Shown here: positions 55,935 to 59,500 of the stretch, in pieces
Numbering within the stretch: the first letter of the stretch is position 1
Layout: each line of letters begins with the position of its first letter
From: Owenia fusiformis
Taxonomy: Eukaryota > Annelida > Polychaeta > Sabellida > Oweniidae
Direction of reading: 5' to 3'
NCBI GenBank assembly: GCA_903813345.2
Contig: CAIIXF020000012.1
Coordinates: forward strand, 28,100,684-28,160,183
DNA: 59,500 bases
The notes under the pieces: generated by a model
What the model was told of the DNA's origin: nothing
Seen by the model: the letters and a program-made list of their open reading frames with translations, nothing else
Databases searched by the model: none
Translations under genes and position numbers: made by a program

Positions 55935-57184
55935 AATTATGAACAAAATAATTTAAGATTAACAAAGAAGAACGAGTGACATGTCATGTCAGGGAATGTA
56001 TCAGATCCTGACCAGTAAATTGTACAAAGACATTATTATTATGTAAAACAGAGATGTCGAAAGCTCACTTTAAGTTAAGAACTCTCAAATTAATTGTTGT
56101 ATTGTAACCATGGATATAATAATGTCATTGTTAGCGAATTTTTCAAAGTGTCCGTTACTTACCTATATCAAAGGGTATAAGTTATATCTCTCAATTACAC
56201 GTAGGTTCATTCCATTATTCCATTAGTTAACAAATTCATACAAACAAGTAGTGAAAAGTAGAAATATTAAATGATGAAATAGAAGAAATAACAGGAGAAA
56301 ATTATTCTATTTTTCATATAGATGGCAGATAGTAAGTAAAATTGATTGGGCTTCACTATCTAAAATCTGATATACAACAGCTACATTTTTATTTTACACC
56401 AATTATATACAGATTTACACACATGTTTACCTGTATATATATTATCCAAGAAAGCCAATAATATGCATATACATTTTATTAAAAGTAGATATAACTTTGT
56501 AAGAGACACGGTATCTTATCCGAGATACAAAGCTTCATAGTATATTATAGTTAAGATTGGTGAACTATTCAGAAGAGACAAATTAGCATATTCGAATTCT
56601 TGTTAACTAATTTTCAGTGAATTTGGTTCATGAGTTGCTGAGAAAATACTTGAACAAAATGTTGAGATTTACAAAGTTTTGATGTACTCATACATCTTCA
56701 TCAGGTAAACTGATTTTCATACAATTGATGATTTTTATAAAAATCAATATATATAAAATATCAATATATTTTTGGGACACCTGATATATTCATTTTATTA
56801 AAAGTAATATAAAGATATATAACTTTGTACATAAGAGGCGCAGCTTCATAGTATATTATAATTAAGGAATATCTGTACATTGGTGAACTATTCAGACGAG
56901 AACAATCAACTCTTCTTTGTAAATATATAAACAATACAATGAACAGAGGCACCTAAGTGTACGTGTATATATTTTTGAGAAAATTTAGATTTGTGTACAG
57001 TTTATAGTACTCGATATAAACCAGACAAGAACATTAAACTTATAACGTTAAACATAGAGTAACACTTTAAAAACGTACACAACATTTTTTCTGGTTGATA
57101 AATGTACATTTGTGAATAGTTCAGAATAAGGCCTGCAAGACAAATTCGCATGTTCATAGAACCTCTTTAGTATTATTCAAGAGG
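55935..57184. repeat. AT-rich interval with a diverged ~330-bp spaced duplication
   Basis: A phrase of about 100 bp (ataactttgta..agag, agcttcatagtatattata, ttggtgaactattcaga) occurs at about 56487-56575 and 56818-56900, with a fainter piece near 57110. No gene recognised. Confidence 0.5.
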
Positions 57185-57456
57185 GATTTCGCAACTCACC
57201 TATAGCATATATTGTGACGTAACGTATCATATTAGAATCCCGTATAACGTATAACTTAAGAAGTGTTTGATTACGTCATCATTTATTGCGCAGCTCTATA
57301 CTTCCATGAGTGTCATATTCTTATAAATCGTCGTCTATACATAAGAATAAAACACTTATTGGCATAAAGATCTGTGCAACGAATGATGATGTAATCAAAC
57401 ATTTATACAGTTATACGGGAATAATAAACGACAAGCTATAAGTGAGTTGCGAAATC
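57185..57456. mobile_element. 272-bp inverted-repeat MITE
   Basis: Left end gatttcgcaactcacctata and right end tataagtgagttgcgaaatc are inverted copies with one mismatch. Internal sequences are also partly mirrored (cccgtataacgtata / tatacagttatacggg; gattacgtcatcatt / gatgatgtaatc). A target duplication was not clear. Confidence 0.75.
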
Positions 57457-57898
57457 TATTTAATATGTTTCAAGAGTTACGCTAGTAAATTGTTCATTTT
57501 CGGTAAATATGTACAGGGCTACCCAAAATCAGCAGCCTTCTAATTTTGAGATAATTTCTTAATTCTGGCATAACCATTTTGATTGATAGAGAAATAGATT
57601 AAGAGAAGCAGCGTTTTCCACCTTAACACGATCACGCTCCAAATTGTTAATTCAAAAACAGTCCCATAAATATGGATTATCTGTTTTTGCCATTATTTAA
57701 TTTGCTATAATTTAATTATCAAGTCATTTCTGAATTGTGTCTATTGTAATATGTCAAGGATGTGTCTTATTTACACTATTCTTGGAATAATCTTATCAAT
57801 AATGAATTGACTTGACAATTTGGCAAATGCTGACAAATATAGAATTTTGAAATTGCATGACAATTTAAAGCGAGCAAGCATTCCGAGAAAATGGTGAT
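57457..57898. other. AT-rich intergenic, nothing recognised
   Basis: No coding exon, RNA gene or repeat could be supported. Confidence 0.5.
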
Positions 57899-58490
57899 TT
57901 AATAAATAAATAATCCACTTTGATGCATGTGTCTATTTTCAATGAATCCACAGTTACAAGGGTCTATTGTGATTGCATTCATAAAAAACACTGTAGATCC
58001 ACTGTTAGTACTTAAAAAATAATCCACTTTGATACATATGTCTATTTTCAATAAATCACTTACATAGGTTACTGTGATTGCATTCATAAAACAATCACAG
58101 AAGATCCACTGTTGATACTTGGAAAAATAATCCACTTTGATGCAAGTGTCTATTTTCAATGAATCACAGTTACATAGGTTTACTGTGATTGCATTCATAA
58201 AACAATCACAGAAGATCCACTGTTGATACTTGAAAAAATAATCCACTTTGATACATTTGTCTATTTTCAATGAATCACAGTTCCAAAGGTCTACTGTGAT
58301 TGCATTAATAAAACAATCACAGGAGATCCACTGTTGATACTTGAAAACAAATAATCCACTTTGATGCATGTGTCTATTTTCAATGAATCCACAGTCACAA
58401 AGGTCTACTGTGATTGCATTCATAAAATAATCACAATAGATCCACTGTTGATACTTGAAAAAATCCACTTTGATGCATGTGTCTTCCTTA
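57899..58490. repeat. ~110-bp tandem repeat, 5-6 copies
   Basis: Units begin aataatccactttgatgcat near 57909, 58018, 58126, 58240, 58351 and 58459. Each includes tgtctattttcaatgaatc and a ctactgtgattgcattcata phrase. The 189-codon minus-strand frame (repeats of YQQWI.CD.FMNAITV) follows the repeat. It has no other support as a gene. Confidence 0.9.
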
Positions 58491-59500
58491 CTGAAACGGG
58501 GATCCCACCAATCTTAGCCTTCATTATATATTTCAAACAGTTTTAGTAAAAAAATAATAAAAAGAACCATTTGAATATGCAAAATACAAAAACAAATATT
58601 TCACTCGATTAACATTCTATTTCTGATTTTTAGAATATATTTGCAAAGTAAAAAAAGATTTAATGAATTCGAAATGAATAAGTGAATGCCTCCAAAATAA
58701 TTATAAAGCCTACTTTGAAACTACTAAATGCCCAACGGGGCTCTTAATCCCCGACAAACAGTCGAGTGTGAAATTGCGTGTATTCCAATTATCGTGGCTA
58801 TGCCCTTCTACAGATGCAACCGGAAATTTAAATAATTGAAACACGACATGCATTCGAATTCAGGGAGTCTCATACTTGGAAATAAACCCCTGAATTATTT
58901 CATTGTTTCACTTTCAAAGAAGATCGCTACAAGAAGATCGCTACAAATGGATTCCCCATAACATAATCGATTACGGGCAAATGTACTGCATCATCTGTGT
59001 TCATCGGTGAGCAAAACTCGATAATAATATCAAAGCACAAGTGCCAAAACGGGGGCCAAATACCAAAAAAATATTACAAATTAATACAGTATGGAAAATA
59101 CACTTAATGGCACAACCTGTCATTAAGAAAACAAGCCCCCAATATCTCACAGCTATAGCAAAAAGTATTTATTGACGTGTATCACCGTAGGAATTGACGT
59201 ACGCGAACATTAAAATCATTTTTTTAAAAATCAGTCACTGTGCGTTTTTACGATTGAAATATACGAGGTCATCAATTGCATTTAATTATTGAAGTTGAAA
59301 TACTGTACGTTTTCAGCTTGACGCCCTTAAGATCTAATCATTAAGTTGGATATAAATATATAATTTACTCCGAACAAGGAATAAATCAAGGAAATTGTAG
59401 TAATACTAGTAATACTAGTAAAAATCAACAACCCATCAAACCTCACTGTAAGGGAAATGTACATAGAAGTTCAATAACCAATTAAACCTCATCACGGGGG
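58491..59500. other. Terminal AT-rich interval, nothing recognised
   Basis: No open frame, RNA gene or repeat could be supported beyond short direct repeats such as taatactag near 59400. Confidence 0.5.

Noticed and set aside
55669-55965. 98-codon minus frame after the LRR gene
   Set aside because: It lies over the MITE-like element with ggccttaa phrases and has no domain.

Overview
The window is nuclear DNA from an intron-rich, AT-rich animal genome. Three long multi-exon genes with canonical GT-AG introns, many MITE-like repeats, a THAP/DDE transposon and a non-LTR retrotransposon all point to a metazoan. A full-length ERK5 and a Deltex with two WWE domains, together with this repeat style, fit a marine invertebrate (lophotrochozoan or invertebrate deuterostome). 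The species cannot be fixed from sequence alone. All exon models were assembled by hand from splice sites, reading phase and protein similarity, so boundaries carry about 1 nt uncertainty.

Layout: 565-10396 (+) is a complete MAPK7/ERK5 kinase in eight coding exons (about 1018 codons). 11911-14365 (-) is a small secreted Kazal-domain protein in four exons, convergent with MAPK7, whose signal-peptide frame and Kazal frame differ by one base. 14400-17660 holds repeats. 17665-31575 (-) is a NIPSNAP-family mitochondrial gene with two duplicated exons: an internal pair (7a/7b) and a terminal pair (9a/9b). 33100-42359 (-) is Deltex, an E3 ubiquitin ligase of the Notch pathway, in ten coding exons (about 612 codons). 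42360-49660 is repeat-rich and has no recognised gene. 49667-53169 is a THAP-DDE transposon invaded by a non-LTR retrotransposon. 53586-55612 (+) is a leucine-rich-repeat type I membrane protein whose first exon was not found. The rest is repeats.

The genes do not form an operon. MAPK7 (growth-factor and stress MAPK signalling), NIPSNAP (mitochondrial protein) and Deltex (Notch regulation) are independent loci. NIPSNAP and Deltex lie head-to-tail on the minus strand, about 1.5 kb apart.

The most striking pattern is that tandem repeats in the introns and 3' UTR repeatedly contain an exon edge with its splice site. About 17 extra copies of the Deltex exon 9 acceptor occur on a 78-bp period. 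Eight extra copies of the NIPSNAP exon 4 donor occur on a 20-bp period. Copies of the Deltex exon 8 acceptor, the NIPSNAP exon 8 donor and the MAPK7 exon 3 donor edge are also present. Degenerate copies of the end of the Deltex coding sequence sit in its own 3' UTR. With the two duplicated NIPSNAP exons, this suggests small tandem duplications anchored at exon boundaries are frequent here and may feed alternative splicing. Several transposable elements with clear terminal inverted repeats and target-site duplications are also described, including a 1-kb foldback element and a family with 7-bp duplications that has a 32-bp minimal copy.
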